The notes under the pieces were generated by a model. The model ran no database searches. It was not told where the DNA came from and saw nothing but the letters and a program-made list of their open reading frames with translations. Positions 1-8,379 of a DNA stretch of 64,000 nucleotides are shown here, one piece after another; position 1 is the first letter of the stretch, and each line of letters starts with the position of its first letter. Made by a program: the position numbers and the translations under genes. The DNA is from Streptomyces sp. PTY087I2 (GTDB taxonomy: Bacteria; Actinomycetota; Actinomycetes; Streptomycetales; Streptomycetaceae), in assembly GCF_001687325.1 (NCBI RefSeq), contig NZ_LZRD01000024.1, positions 1 to 64,000 on the forward strand, read 5' to 3'.

Positions 1-3
1 TTC

Positions 4-44
4 CATGTACGGGAGTGTGACCCCCGCCGCCCCGCCCGTACATG
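4..44. repeat. Inverted repeat at window start
   Basis: A perfect 10-base inverted repeat (4-13 CATGTACGGG, 35-44 CCCGTACATG) has a 21-base GC-rich spacer. It may be the terminator of a gene to the left of the window or an operator. A second imperfect hairpin lies at 59-98. Neither can be assigned from sequence alone. Confidence 0.45.
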
Positions 45-102
45 CGCTCGGATACTCACTTCCCGGCCGGGACGCCGTGAGTAGAGCCCGGCCGGAAGCG
101 GT

Positions 103-132
103 TTGAACGAAGCCCGCGAAGCCCTGTATGGT
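103..132 (+). promoter_or_regulatory. Promoter of tRNA-Val
   Basis: The -35 hexamer TTGAAC (103-108) and -10 hexamer TATGGT (127-132) are separated by 18 bases, which fits the principal sigma factor HrdB. Transcription would start near 139, a few bases before the mature tRNA end. Confidence 0.65.
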
Positions 133-145
133 TCAACCCGTTCCC

Positions 146-217
146 GGGCGATTAGCTCAGTGGGAGAGCGCTTCGTTCACACCGAAGAGGTCACTGGTTC
201 GAACCCAGTATCGCCCA
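146..217 (+). tRNA. tRNA-Val (anticodon CAC)
   Basis: A complete cloverleaf is visible. The acceptor stem pairs GGGCGAT with ATCGCCC (7 bp), the D arm contains TAGCTCAGTGGGAGAG, and the anticodon stem CTTCG/CGAAG closes a seven-base loop TTCACAC with anticodon CAC. The T arm contains GGTTCGAACCC. The discriminator is A217. It is followed by CCG rather than CCA, so CCA is probably added after transcription. CAC reads GTG, a common valine codon in this GC-rich genome. Confidence 0.96.
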
Positions 218-223
218 CCGGGG

Positions 224-258
224 AAAGCCGGTCCGCACGCATCACGCGGACCGGCTTT
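224..258. terminator. Bidirectional terminator between tRNA-Val and exonuclease gene
   Basis: A perfect 13-bp stem (224-236 with 246-258) carries a 9-base loop, with AAA at one end and TTT at the other. It sits between the tRNA and the convergent minus-strand exonuclease gene and can serve both. Confidence 0.85.
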
Positions 259-282
259 CGCATATCCGGACCGCCCCGCCCG

Positions 283-1008
283 TCACGCCGCGGCGGGCAG
301 CTCCGGGCGCAGCGGCCACGACGGGTCCACCGCCTCCGGCGTCCCGCTCTTCGCGAACCAGGCCTCCAGCCCACGCGCCTGGGCCGCGTGCCAGGTCGCC
401 TGGAGGGTGTGCAGCTCCGACGGCGACAGCCGCTCCAGCCGGGTCGAGAACCGCCGGCACACCGCCCGCACCAGCTCCAGCGAAGCCGTCGCGTCGGCCG
501 CCGCGTCATGGGCCCCGTCGAGCACCACCTCGTAACTCGCGCACAGATCCGTGAGCGTACGGCGGCCCTTGCGGTAGCGGTCCAGATGCTTGTCCAGCAC
601 CCGCGGGTCCACCACCCGCATCGGCACCCCGTCGAGATACCCCGCCAGCGACGACGCCCGGTGCCGCCGCAACTCCCGGTCCAGCAGCGTCAGATCGAAG
701 GGCGCGTTCATCACGACCAGCGGCCGGCCGGTCGCACAGCTCTCCGCCAGCGCCCGGGCTATCTCGTCCATCACCGGCGCGGGCCAACGCCCGTTGCGCT
801 GAAGGTGATCGTCGGTCAGCCCGTGGATCTCGGTCGCCCCGGGCGGGACCGGAATCCCCGGATTGACCAGCCAACGGGTCACGCGGACGCGACCGCCCGC
901 GGTGTCCTGCGCGACGAGAGCGGCCGAAACGATCCGGTCCCGCTCGACGTCCACGCCTGTCGTCTCCGTGTCAAAAGCGGCCAGCGGCCCTTCGAACCAG
1001 TGCATCAT
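283..1008 (-). CDS. DEDDh-family 3'-5' exonuclease (DnaQ epsilon-like)
   Basis: This is a 241-residue single-domain exonuclease of the DnaQ-like DEDDh fold. The metal-binding residues are visible: D13 and E15 in FDTETTG (Exo I), D105 in NAPFD (Exo II), and H167 with D172 in GAHDAAADA (Exo III). No polymerase, BRCT or helicase domain is attached, so it is either a free proofreading-type nuclease or an RNA/DNA trimming enzyme. The open frame extends upstream to 1350. The start at 1008 is preferred because GAGGAG lies about 8 bases upstream; a second ATG follows immediately at 1005. The family is secure and the physiological substrate is unknown. Confidence 0.88.
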   Translation of the reverse strand: MMHWFEGPLAAFDTETTGVDVERDRIVSAALVAQDTAGGRVRVTRWLVNPGIPVPPGATEIHGLTDDHLQRNGRWPAPVMDEIARALAESCATGRPLVVMNAPFDLTLLDRELRRHRASSLAGYLDGVPMRVVDPRVLDKHLDRYRKGRRTLTDLCASYEVVLDGAHDAAADATASLELVRAVCRRFSTRLERLSPSELHTLQATWHAAQARGLEAWFAKSGTPEAVDPSWPLRPELPAAA

Positions 1009-1234
1009 CCCCGAACTCCTCGCACCCGCACGGCAGATGGAGTGATTCCTCTGCCCGATATCGGTGATACCCGGGCTGTTTGCCTGATACGCCGTTTGCG
1101 GGCGGTCCGATGCGGTGACAACACAGGTGGGACGTCGGGGAGTTGCCGTCGGCGTCCGTCGATCCGTCCCGCCCACCACACCCGTCGGCAGGCTGCCTGC
1201 CGTCGATCGGCACGCCCGGAAGGCACACGGAGCC

Positions 1235-1831
1235 ATGGCGCTCGCGCAGCCCGACCCCGGGGGAACCGCCCGCGCCGAGCCCTTCGGGCCCCGGCCGCCG
1301 CAGCAGCCGGACGCGCCGCTGCGCGGCTCCCTCGCCACCACCGCCTGCATGGAGACCCTTCAGGTGGGCTATCTGCACGCCGTCGCCGCGGCGGCGGGAT
1401 GCTCCCTGTCCCAGCCCTTCCCCGACAACGGCATCGACTGGCACGTCAGCCACGGCGCCCCGACCCACACCGTCGACGACGAAGTGACCATCAAGGTGCA
1501 GCTCAAGTGCACCTACCAGATACCGCCGCACCCGGCGGGCGGGGCGTTCTCCTTCACCCTCGACAACGCCCACCTCGTCAAGCTCGCCCGCTCCCCGGTG
1601 ACGGTGCACAAGATCCTGGTCGTGATGATCGTGCCCCGCAGCCAGGACGACTGGCTGCGCGCCGGGCCCGGCGGCCTCGATCTGCGCCACTGCTGCTACT
1701 GGACCAACCTGGCCGGCCACGCGGTGACGGGCCGGTACCGGACCACTGTGCGCATCCCGACCTCGCGGATCTTCGACGACCGCGCACTCTGCGACATCAT
1801 GGCCCGGGTCGGGGCCGGAGGGAGACCCTGA
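1235..1831 (+). CDS. DUF4365-like protein, possible PD-(D/E)XK-type fold
   Basis: This 198-residue protein has the pattern I associate with DUF4365: a helix carrying E40 (METLQVGYLHAV), then DNGIDWHV with D68, then a strand ending QLK with K91. That E...D...QxK arrangement resembles a PD-(D/E)XK nuclease core, but activity is inference. The first 30 residues are proline-rich and look disordered. The start at 1235 gives the conserved core; GGAAGG lies about 12 bases upstream. The stop overlaps the next start by one base (TGATG), so the two genes are probably co-translated. Family call moderate, function unknown. Confidence 0.6.
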   Translation: MALAQPDPGGTARAEPFGPRPPQQPDAPLRGSLATTACMETLQVGYLHAVAAAAGCSLSQPFPDNGIDWHVSHGAPTHTVDDEVTIKVQLKCTYQIPPHPAGGAFSFTLDNAHLVKLARSPVTVHKILVVMIVPRSQDDWLRAGPGGLDLRHCCYWTNLAGHAVTGRYRTTVRIPTSRIFDDRALCDIMARVGAGGRP

Positions 1832-3084
1832 TGCACCGGTCGATGGACGAGCCCACGGGCGCGGCGGGACTGCCCGCCGCCCGCTCCCACCCCCCCGCCC
1901 GCCCCTGGCCCCCGCCGCTCGCCGACGCGGGCGCCGAGCTGCCCGATCCCGCCGTCCTCGGGGCCCTCCTGCGCCGGCACGGCTGGCAGCGGCGCGGCGG
2001 AGCGCCCGGACGCTACGGCCGCTGGACCCCGCCCGGATCCGCCGCCGGGGCCACCAGCCTGCTGGTGCCCGAGAGCGCGGCCTTCCCCGACAGCGGGGAG
2101 CTGATCGAGGAGGCCCTTCTCGCCCTCGGCCGCAGCGCCGACCCCTCCGCCCGCGACGTCCTCGTCTCCCTCGCCGTGCCCAGCGACGAGATCCGCTGGC
2201 GGCGCGAGGTCCCCGAGTCGGCGGCCGGAGCGGCCGGGGCCGCGGGCTGGACCGAGGCGGATGAGCTGCGGTCGGCCGCCCGGCAGGTCCTCATGGCCGG
2301 AGCCCTCGCGGCCCGCGGCCGGGCCGGCTACCACGGCGCCCGGCACCGCCGGAAGGCCCGGGCCGCCCTCGACGACGCCCTGATCGGGCCCGGCGCCGAC
2401 GGCCGCAGCCTCACCGCGTACGTCCCCGTCGCCTCCGGCCGCGCCGTCGCCGTCCGGCTCTGCCACGCCCTGCACGCCACCCGGGAGGCCGTCGACTACC
2501 AGCGGGCCACCGGCGGCATGGAAGCCTTCGACAGCGCGATCGCCGCAGGCGTCGGCCGGGAGCTCACCGAGGCGCTGATCGCCCTGGTACGCGGCTCCGA
2601 AGGGGCCCGGATCGACCTGCGGTGGGCGCCCGCCGCGGGCACCCCGGACGGCTGCCCGGCCCGCCCCGCGCCCGTCGAGTTCTCCCCGGGCGACCTGCCC
2701 GCCCTGCGCGCCGCCGGAGCCCGCTACCTCCGCGACGAACCCGCCGTGCAGGTCCGGCTGACCGGCGTGGTGGTCCGGCTGCGCCGCTCCGGGCCGCGCG
2801 GCGCCGGGATCGTACGGCTGCGGGTGCTGGCCGGGGCCGAGGTCGCGCACGTCCGCGTGGAGCTGGACGAGGAGGCGTACCGCATCGCGGGCCACGCCCA
2901 CCTCGTGGGGCTGCCGCTGCGGGTCGAGGGGCGGCTGGAGAACCGGGGCGGCTTCCGGCGGCTCACCGGGGCCTCGCAGGTCGCGCCCGTTCAGGTCGAC
3001 GAGGTGGAGCGGGACCGGCTGATGAAGGCGCTCCAGGAGAACGTGGACTTCTTCGAGGAGGCGTGCGCGGGGGAGGAGGCGTAG
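1831..3084 (+). CDS. Conserved hypothetical protein coupled to the DUF4365 gene
   Basis: I do not recognise this 417-residue protein. The first 40 residues are rich in proline and alanine. The middle (roughly 50-270) is alpha/beta and alanine-rich, and the last 120 residues look like a beta-rich domain (VQVRLTGVVVRLRR, then LPLRVEGRLENRGG). No signal peptide or membrane span is seen. The ATG at 1831 overlaps the preceding stop (TGATG). The open frame runs upstream in phase through the tRNA region, but that part is antisense or out of frame to real genes. Role unknown; the coupling implies joint action with the DUF4365 protein. Confidence 0.75.
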   Translation: MHRSMDEPTGAAGLPAARSHPPARPWPPPLADAGAELPDPAVLGALLRRHGWQRRGGAPGRYGRWTPPGSAAGATSLLVPESAAFPDSGELIEEALLALGRSADPSARDVLVSLAVPSDEIRWRREVPESAAGAAGAAGWTEADELRSAARQVLMAGALAARGRAGYHGARHRRKARAALDDALIGPGADGRSLTAYVPVASGRAVAVRLCHALHATREAVDYQRATGGMEAFDSAIAAGVGRELTEALIALVRGSEGARIDLRWAPAAGTPDGCPARPAPVEFSPGDLPALRAAGARYLRDEPAVQVRLTGVVVRLRRSGPRGAGIVRLRVLAGAEVAHVRVELDEEAYRIAGHAHLVGLPLRVEGRLENRGGFRRLTGASQVAPVQVDEVERDRLMKALQENVDFFEEACAGEEA

Positions 3085-3184
3085 GGCCGCCCGGAAGGCG
3101 TTCGCATCGGGGGCGTACGGCTCGGTACGATTCCTGGTGACCAACCGATCAGTGTTGGACATCCCCCTCAGTCAGGAGAGACCG

Positions 3185-5161
3185 GTGTCAGACGTCCGTG
3201 TGATCATCCAACGCGATTCCGAGCGGGAAGAGCACGTGGTGACGACGGGCACGACCGCCGGTGAGCTCTTCCCCGGTCAGCGCACCGTCGTCGCCGCGCG
3301 TATCGGCGGCGAGCTGAAGGACCTCTCGTACGTCCTCCAGGACGGCGAGAGCGTCGAGCCGGTGGAGATCTCCTCCGAGGACGGCCTCAACATCCTGCGC
3401 CACTCCACCGCGCACGTCATGGCCCAGGCCGTGCAGGAGCTCTTCCCCGAGGCGAAGCTCGGCATCGGCCCGCCGGTCAAGGACGGCTTCTACTACGACT
3501 TCGACGTCGAGAAGCCGTTCACCCCCGAGGACCTCAAGGCCATCGAGAAGAAGATGCAGGAGATCCAGAAGCGGGGCCAGAAGTTCTCCCGCCGCGTGGT
3601 CTCCGACGAGGATGCCCGCGAGGAGCTGGCCGACGAGCCGTACAAGCTGGAGCTCATCGGCATCAAGGGCTCCGCCTCCTCGGACGACGGCGCGGACGTC
3701 GAGGTGGGCGGCGGCGAGCTGACCATCTACGACAACCTCGACGCCAAGACCGGCGAGCTGTGCTGGAAGGACCTCTGTCGCGGTCCGCACCTGCCCACCA
3801 CCCGGTTCATCCCGGCGTTCAAGCTGATGCGCAACGCCGCGGCGTACTGGCGCGGCAGCGAGAAGAACCCGATGCTCCAGCGCATCTACGGCACCGCCTG
3901 GCCCACCAAGGACGAGCTGAAGGCGCACCTGGAGTTCCTGGAGGAGGCCGCCAAGCGCGACCACCGCAAGCTCGGCAACGAGCTGGACCTCTTCTCCTTC
4001 CCCGACCAGATCGGCCCCGGCCTCGCGGTCTTCCACCCCAAGGGCGGCGTCATCCGCCGGGCCATGGAGGACTACTCGCGCCGCCGGCACGAGGAGGAGG
4101 GCTACGAGTTCGTCTACAGCCCGCACGCCACCAAGGGCAAGCTCTTCGAGCAGTCCGGCCACCTGGACTGGTACGCCGACGGCATGTACCCGCCCATGCA
4201 GCTCGACGACGGGGTGGACTACTACCTCAAGCCGATGAACTGCCCGATGCACAACCTGATCTTCGACGCGCGCGGCCGCTCCTACCGTGAACTGCCGCTG
4301 CGCCTCTTCGAGTTCGGCACGGTGTACCGGTACGAGAAGTCGGGCGTCGTGCACGGCCTGACCCGCTCGCGCGGCTTCACGCAGGACGACGCGCACATCT
4401 ACTGCACCAAGGAGCAGATGGCGGAGGAGCTCGACCGCACGCTCACCTTCGTGCTGAACCTGCTCCGCGACTACGGGCTGACCGACTTCTACCTGGAGCT
4501 GTCCACCAAGGATCCGGAGAAGTACGTCGGCTCCGACGAGACCTGGGAAGAGGCCACCGAGACGCTCCGTCAGGTCGCCGAGAAGCAGGGCCTGCCCCTG
4601 GTCCCGGACCCGGGCGGTGCCGCGTTCTACGGGCCGAAGATCTCCGTGCAGGCCCGGGACGCCATCGGCCGCACCTGGCAGATGTCGACCGTGCAGCTCG
4701 ACTTCAACCTGCCGGAGCGGTTCGACCTGGAGTACACGGGGCCTGACGGCTCCAAGCAGCGCCCGGTCATGATCCACCGGGCTCTGTTCGGCTCCATCGA
4801 GCGCTTCTTCGCCGTGCTCCTGGAGCACTACGCGGGCGCGTTCCCGGTCTGGCTCGCCCCGGTCCAGGCCGTCGGCATCCCGATCGGCGACGCCCACATC
4901 CCCTACCTCCAGGAGTTCGCCGCCAAGGCGCGCAAGCAGGGGCTGCGGGTGGACGTGGACGCGTCCTCGGACCGGATGCAGAAGAAGATCCGCAACCAGC
5001 AGAAGAACAAGGTTCCGTTCATGATCATCGCCGGTGACGAGGACATGGCCAACGGTGCCGTCTCCTTCCGCTACCGCGACGGTTCGCAGGAGAACGGCAT
5101 CCCGGTCGACGAGGCCATCGCCAAGATCGCCAAGGCCGTGGAGGACCGCGTACAGGTCTGA
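3185..5161 (+). CDS. thrS: Threonyl-tRNA synthetase
   Basis: The enzyme charges tRNA-Thr in the cytoplasm. The 658 residues have the full architecture: an N-terminal TGS domain (about 1-65), an editing domain with the HSTAHV zinc-site motif (about 75-80), a class II catalytic core with the zinc ligand C353 in MNCPMH and motif 2 around YRYEKSG, and a C-terminal anticodon-binding domain ending near QENGIPVDEAI. The GTG start at 3185 follows CAGGAGAG by about 5 bases and gives the standard length; an upstream in-phase start at 3137 would add 16 unconserved residues. No T-box leader is seen in the 100 bases upstream. A strong terminator follows. Confidence 0.97.
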   Translation: MSDVRVIIQRDSEREEHVVTTGTTAGELFPGQRTVVAARIGGELKDLSYVLQDGESVEPVEISSEDGLNILRHSTAHVMAQAVQELFPEAKLGIGPPVKDGFYYDFDVEKPFTPEDLKAIEKKMQEIQKRGQKFSRRVVSDEDAREELADEPYKLELIGIKGSASSDDGADVEVGGGELTIYDNLDAKTGELCWKDLCRGPHLPTTRFIPAFKLMRNAAAYWRGSEKNPMLQRIYGTAWPTKDELKAHLEFLEEAAKRDHRKLGNELDLFSFPDQIGPGLAVFHPKGGVIRRAMEDYSRRRHEEEGYEFVYSPHATKGKLFEQSGHLDWYADGMYPPMQLDDGVDYYLKPMNCPMHNLIFDARGRSYRELPLRLFEFGTVYRYEKSGVVHGLTRSRGFTQDDAHIYCTKEQMAEELDRTLTFVLNLLRDYGLTDFYLELSTKDPEKYVGSDETWEEATETLRQVAEKQGLPLVPDPGGAAFYGPKISVQARDAIGRTWQMSTVQLDFNLPERFDLEYTGPDGSKQRPVMIHRALFGSIERFFAVLLEHYAGAFPVWLAPVQAVGIPIGDAHIPYLQEFAAKARKQGLRVDVDASSDRMQKKIRNQQKNKVPFMIIAGDEDMANGAVSFRYRDGSQENGIPVDEAIAKIAKAVEDRVQV

Positions 5162-5180
5162 TCCGTACGTATGACAGGAG

Positions 5181-5215
5181 CGGCCCCCGGAGCGCTAACC
5201 CCGCTCCGGGGGCCG
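5181..5215. terminator. Shared terminator of thrS and the convergent channel gene
   Basis: A perfect 14-bp stem (5181-5194 with 5202-5215) encloses a 7-base loop and is followed by TTTCT. The loop contains the stop codon of the minus-strand channel gene, so its last codons form one arm of the hairpin. Confidence 0.9.
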
Positions 5216-5872
5216 TTTCTCGTCCTCCCTGGTGAACACCTGGATCAGCCACGACGAGAACGACCCCGTCACCGCGCCCAGCAGCGCCAGACCGCAGGCC
5301 ATCAGCCCCGCCGCGACCACCCGCCCCCAGAACGTGACCGGGGTGGCGTCCCCGTAACCGACCGTCGTCAGCGTCGCGCACGCCCACCACACCGCGTCGC
5401 CGAACGTGCGGATCGAGGCGTCCGGGGCCCGGTGCTCCAGGTGGTAGACCGCGAGCGAGGCGGCGAAGCCGAGCAGGCCGACGGTCATGCCCGCGTACGC
5501 CATCACCCGCGCGTACAGGTTCAGCCGCGGCCGGTCGTGGCGGCGCTGCACCGCCTGATAGACCTGCACCATGCGCAGCGGGCGCAGCAGCGGCAGCAGC
5601 AGGACCAGGGTGTCGAGCCAGTGCACGCGCGGGAAGCGTGAGCCCAGGCCGCTGAGCCGCAGCCGGGTCACATAGTCGACGAGGAACAGCAGCCAGGTCG
5701 ACCAGACGAGGGTCAGCGCGATGTCGTGCCACGGCTGGGCGTCGTGCGGGGCCAGCACCCGGACCGCGTACCCGGTGAGGAAGAGGAGCCCCGCGAGGAA
5801 GAGCGGAACCTCCGTGCGCTGCTCCCAGCGGGTCAGCCGGGCGGGTGGATCGGGGGCGGTTCGGTCGCTCAT
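5195..5872 (-). CDS. Potassium-channel family ion channel
   Basis: This 225-residue membrane protein carries the potassium selectivity filter TTVGYGD (169-175) followed by an inner-helix segment. The N-terminal half has hydrophobic segments at about 22-40 and 51-68, and at 84-105 a segment with spaced arginines (LRPLRMVQ) that resembles a degenerate voltage sensor. No RCK/TrkA domain is present; the C-terminus is a short charged tail (REDEKRPPERG). The expected role is potassium conductance across the plasma membrane. The start at 5872 follows an upstream region shared with the divergent HIT gene. The 3' end is embedded in the terminator hairpin. Confidence 0.85.
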   Translation of the reverse strand: MSDRTAPDPPARLTRWEQRTEVPLFLAGLLFLTGYAVRVLAPHDAQPWHDIALTLVWSTWLLFLVDYVTRLRLSGLGSRFPRVHWLDTLVLLLPLLRPLRMVQVYQAVQRRHDRPRLNLYARVMAYAGMTVGLLGFAASLAVYHLEHRAPDASIRTFGDAVWWACATLTTVGYGDATPVTFWGRVVAAGLMACGLALLGAVTGSFSSWLIQVFTREDEKRPPERG

Positions 5873-5937
5873 CGCCTCAGCATCGGGGGCGGCCGAGCGG
5901 TGCGGCCCCGGCGACACGCTCCGCCGGGGTGACGCAA

Positions 5938-5951
5938 TATGCTGATCGGCA
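5938..5951 (+). promoter_or_regulatory. -10 element of leaderless HIT-protein transcript
   Basis: TATGCT (5938-5943) lies 7 bases before the ATG at 5951, so transcription would start at the A of the ATG. No ribosome binding site precedes that ATG. This supports 5951 over 5939 as the start. Confidence 0.5.
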
Positions 5952-6505
5952 TGACGAGTGAGCCGGAGCAGCAGATCGGCGTGGGGACGCCCGACGCATT
6001 CCAGCGCCTGTGGACGCCCCATCGGATGGCGTACATCCAGGGCGAGAACAAGCCGAGCGGCCCGGGTGCCGACGACGGCTGTCCGTTCTGTTCGATCCCG
6101 GCGAAATCCGACGAGGACGGGCTCGTCGTGGCTCGCGGCGAGCACGTCTACGCGGTGCTGAACCTGTATCCGTACAACGGCGGCCACCTCATGGTCGTGC
6201 CCTTCCGGCATGTGGCCGATTACACCGAGCTGGACGGGCCGGAGACCGCGGAGCTCGCGGACTTCACCAAGCGGGCGATGGTCGCGCTGCGCGCAGCCTC
6301 CGGGGCGCACGGCTTCAACATCGGGATGAACCAGGGCTCCGTCGCCGGCGCCGGGATCGCCGCGCATCTGCACCAGCACCTGGTGCCGCGCTGGGGCGGG
6401 GACACCAACTTCATGCCGGTCATCGGCCACACCAAGGTGCTGCCCCAGCTGCTGGGTGACACCCGGGCGATGCTGGCCGACGCCTGGCCCGCCGCCGTCC
6501 AGTAG
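5951..6505 (+). CDS. HIT-family nucleotide hydrolase/phosphorylase (Ap4A-type)
   Basis: This 184-residue protein has the histidine triad HLHQHLVPRW (H139, H141, H143) that forms the AMP-transfer site. It also has a CPFC motif (44-47) near the N-terminus, typical of the actinobacterial Ap4A phosphorylase-like branch. It probably cleaves dinucleoside polyphosphates or AMP conjugates in the cytoplasm. It follows thrS at a distance and overlaps no gene. The start at 5951 is chosen because the transcript appears leaderless; 5939 is an in-phase alternative adding four residues. Confidence 0.87.
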   Translation: MTSEPEQQIGVGTPDAFQRLWTPHRMAYIQGENKPSGPGADDGCPFCSIPAKSDEDGLVVARGEHVYAVLNLYPYNGGHLMVVPFRHVADYTELDGPETAELADFTKRAMVALRAASGAHGFNIGMNQGSVAGAGIAAHLHQHLVPRWGGDTNFMPVIGHTKVLPQLLGDTRAMLADAWPAAVQ

Positions 6506-6510
6506 TACGT

Positions 6511-6552
6511 CGTACGGGAGGGCCCCCACCGAGGCGGGGGCCCTCCCGTACG
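6511..6552. terminator. Bidirectional terminator
   Basis: A perfect 17-bp stem (6511-6527 with 6536-6552) has an 8-base loop. It lies 5 bases after the HIT stop and just before the stop of the convergent minus-strand gene. Confidence 0.9.
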
Positions 6553-6555
6553 CAG

Positions 6556-8226
6556 TTACGCGTCGTAGACGTCGGCCTTGCGCGGGGCCGCGTCCTGGAC
6601 GAGTCCGCTCAGTATCATCGAGCGGTTGTCGAAGCGCTCCGTGTCGACGCCGTTCTCCGCGAGGACGCGCATCGCCGCCGTGTGGACCGCCCGCAGGACC
6701 GGGGTGGCGGCCCGCATCGCGTCGTCCGCCATGAAGCGGTGGTTCCAGGGCTTCGCCGCCCACGCGTGCCGCAGTCCGAACGGCTCGGGCAGCACGATCT
6801 TCCCGCCCAGGTAGTCCAGCAGCGGCGGATACCAGGTGAGGGGCGCGCGCAGGGCGAGCCGGACGACCTCCTTGGCGTCCACCAGGGCCAGTTGGACGTC
6901 CCGGGTCTCCCAGAAGCGGACGGTCTTGTTGACCGTCTTCGTCTTCGCCGCGGGCTTGGTGAGGAACAGGCCGTGCACCGGGCCGAGGGCGTGGCCGGTG
7001 ACCTCGATGCGCAGCGTCTCGTGGAGCACGGTGACGGTGATCATCATGGTGATCACCAGCTGGCCGTCCCACAGGGTGAACTGGACGCCCAGGTAGTGCC
7101 GGTCGCCGCTGCCGAACTGCTGGTGGTTGCAGATCCGCTGTATCTCGTGTGGTTTCACCTGGAAGGTGGCGACGTCCTCGCCCTCGGGGCGGGTGACGGC
7201 GTCGGCGTTCTCCCCGATGGGCGAGACGATCCAGTGCTTCACGGACGGCTTCGGGAAGCCGCCGGTGTTCAGCGGTCCGCGCTCCAGCATCTTCAGCTGG
7301 TCGTGGATGATCCGGATCAGATCCCAGCTGCGGAACTGGTGGATCTCCTTCGACGGGTCCTTGGGGACCAGCTCCTCGGCCAGCTGCCAGCTGCCCCAGC
7401 GGGTGCCCATGCCGAGGACGCCCTTGGGGCCTGCGTAGAAGACGGCGTTCGACTGCTGCTCGGCCGACAGCTTCTCCAGGCCCTGGCGCAGGGCCTCGCG
7501 CGCGGTCTCGTTGGGGTTCTTCGGCACCGCCTCGGGGATGCTCGCGATCACCCCGCTGCCGGAGAGAAGGCCTTCCCAGCGGGCCCGCAGGTCCTTGGCC
7601 GAGGCCTCCGCGATCCGTTTGGCGAGCAGCCAGCCGATCACCGGGGCGACGATCGCGCCCCGGATGTAGAGCGCGAGCAGCCCGTCCAGGGGGAGCCGGA
7701 TCATCAGGACCAGCGCGCCGATCCCGAAGGCGGCCAGCGGCACCGTGCCGACCGCGCGGAACGCCGTGTCCTTGGACTTGTTGAGCGCGTCCCGGATCCG
7801 GAAGGCGATCACCCAGGCCAGCATGCCGGGCAGGAACAGCACGCCGAACACCACGGTCACCAGGGTGAGACGGGTGTCGCGGGCCTTGCGCAGGTTGTTC
7901 GCCGACAGACAGTGCTCCACCACGGTCTGCGGGTCCGTCCCGAAGGACTGGATCAGCGCCTTGCGGGCGCCGCCGAGCATGCGCTCCTGGACGGCGCGGG
8001 CGAACGCCTCGCCGAGATTCGGCTTGAAGTAGTCGGACTTGAAGAGTTTGGAGGAGCCCGGCTTCACTTCCGATTTGTGCCACTCGCTGTTGGCGTCGAG
8101 GATCGTCTCCACCGGACTGTCCCGATACGCGGCCGAGGCCAGGGCATTGGTCGCCACGGTCTGACTGCCCGAGCCCTGGATCGGGATCTGGGCCCCGGGT
8201 GAGAAGTCGAATCCGTCGTTGGCCAC
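6556..8226 (-). CDS. Large membrane-associated protein of unknown function
   Basis: This 556-residue protein is not recognised. An N-terminal soluble region (about 1-115) is followed by hydrophobic segments at about 120-145, 160-180 and 182-200, then a long cytoplasmic-looking domain to the C-terminus. That domain contains a well-conserved-looking stretch around QFGSGDRHYLGVQFTLWDG and beta-strand-rich sequence. No catalytic motif is evident. The start is GTG at 8226. The gene stands alone between the HIT terminator and the EF-G-like gene, with a 153-base gap to the latter. Confidence 0.75.
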   Translation of the reverse strand: MANDGFDFSPGAQIPIQGSGSQTVATNALASAAYRDSPVETILDANSEWHKSEVKPGSSKLFKSDYFKPNLGEAFARAVQERMLGGARKALIQSFGTDPQTVVEHCLSANNLRKARDTRLTLVTVVFGVLFLPGMLAWVIAFRIRDALNKSKDTAFRAVGTVPLAAFGIGALVLMIRLPLDGLLALYIRGAIVAPVIGWLLAKRIAEASAKDLRARWEGLLSGSGVIASIPEAVPKNPNETAREALRQGLEKLSAEQQSNAVFYAGPKGVLGMGTRWGSWQLAEELVPKDPSKEIHQFRSWDLIRIIHDQLKMLERGPLNTGGFPKPSVKHWIVSPIGENADAVTRPEGEDVATFQVKPHEIQRICNHQQFGSGDRHYLGVQFTLWDGQLVITMMITVTVLHETLRIEVTGHALGPVHGLFLTKPAAKTKTVNKTVRFWETRDVQLALVDAKEVVRLALRAPLTWYPPLLDYLGGKIVLPEPFGLRHAWAAKPWNHRFMADDAMRAATPVLRAVHTAAMRVLAENGVDTERFDNRSMILSGLVQDAAPRKADVYDA

Positions 8227-8379
8227 CTTGTCGCCCCCACTCGCCGCACGTCTGCTCCTGCGGTGTGCCCAACTACCGTACGCGGCATACCTTCTGAGCT
8301 GCGACCACAGCGTATCGTCCGGATCACACCATCACCGGTCACCGGCCCGAACGGGACCGAGTGTGCGACCGTGCGCCGG

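Noticed and set aside
103..1830. Upstream part of a very long open frame that runs through the tRNA-Val gene and into the unknown protein gene.
   Set aside because: It overlaps the tRNA, a terminator and the exonuclease gene in antisense. High GC makes long open frames by chance; the coupled ATG at 1831 is the credible start.
146..3084. Integrative element at tRNA-Val.
   Set aside because: No integrase, excisionase or second copy of the tRNA 3' end was found in the window, so an attachment site cannot be supported.
3085..3184. T-box riboswitch before thrS (also looked for before hisS and alaS).
   Set aside because: No T-box core sequence, specifier stem or terminator/antiterminator pair is present; the leaders are too short.
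3188..4897. A 569-residue frame antisense to thrS.
   Set aside because: Its Val/Leu/Glu/Asp-rich composition is the usual antisense artefact; thrS itself is certain.
5195..8272. A 1025-residue minus-strand frame joining the channel with antisense of the HIT gene and a shifted frame of the next gene.
   Set aside because: Only the channel part has motifs and codon bias; the rest is a shadow of genes in other frames.
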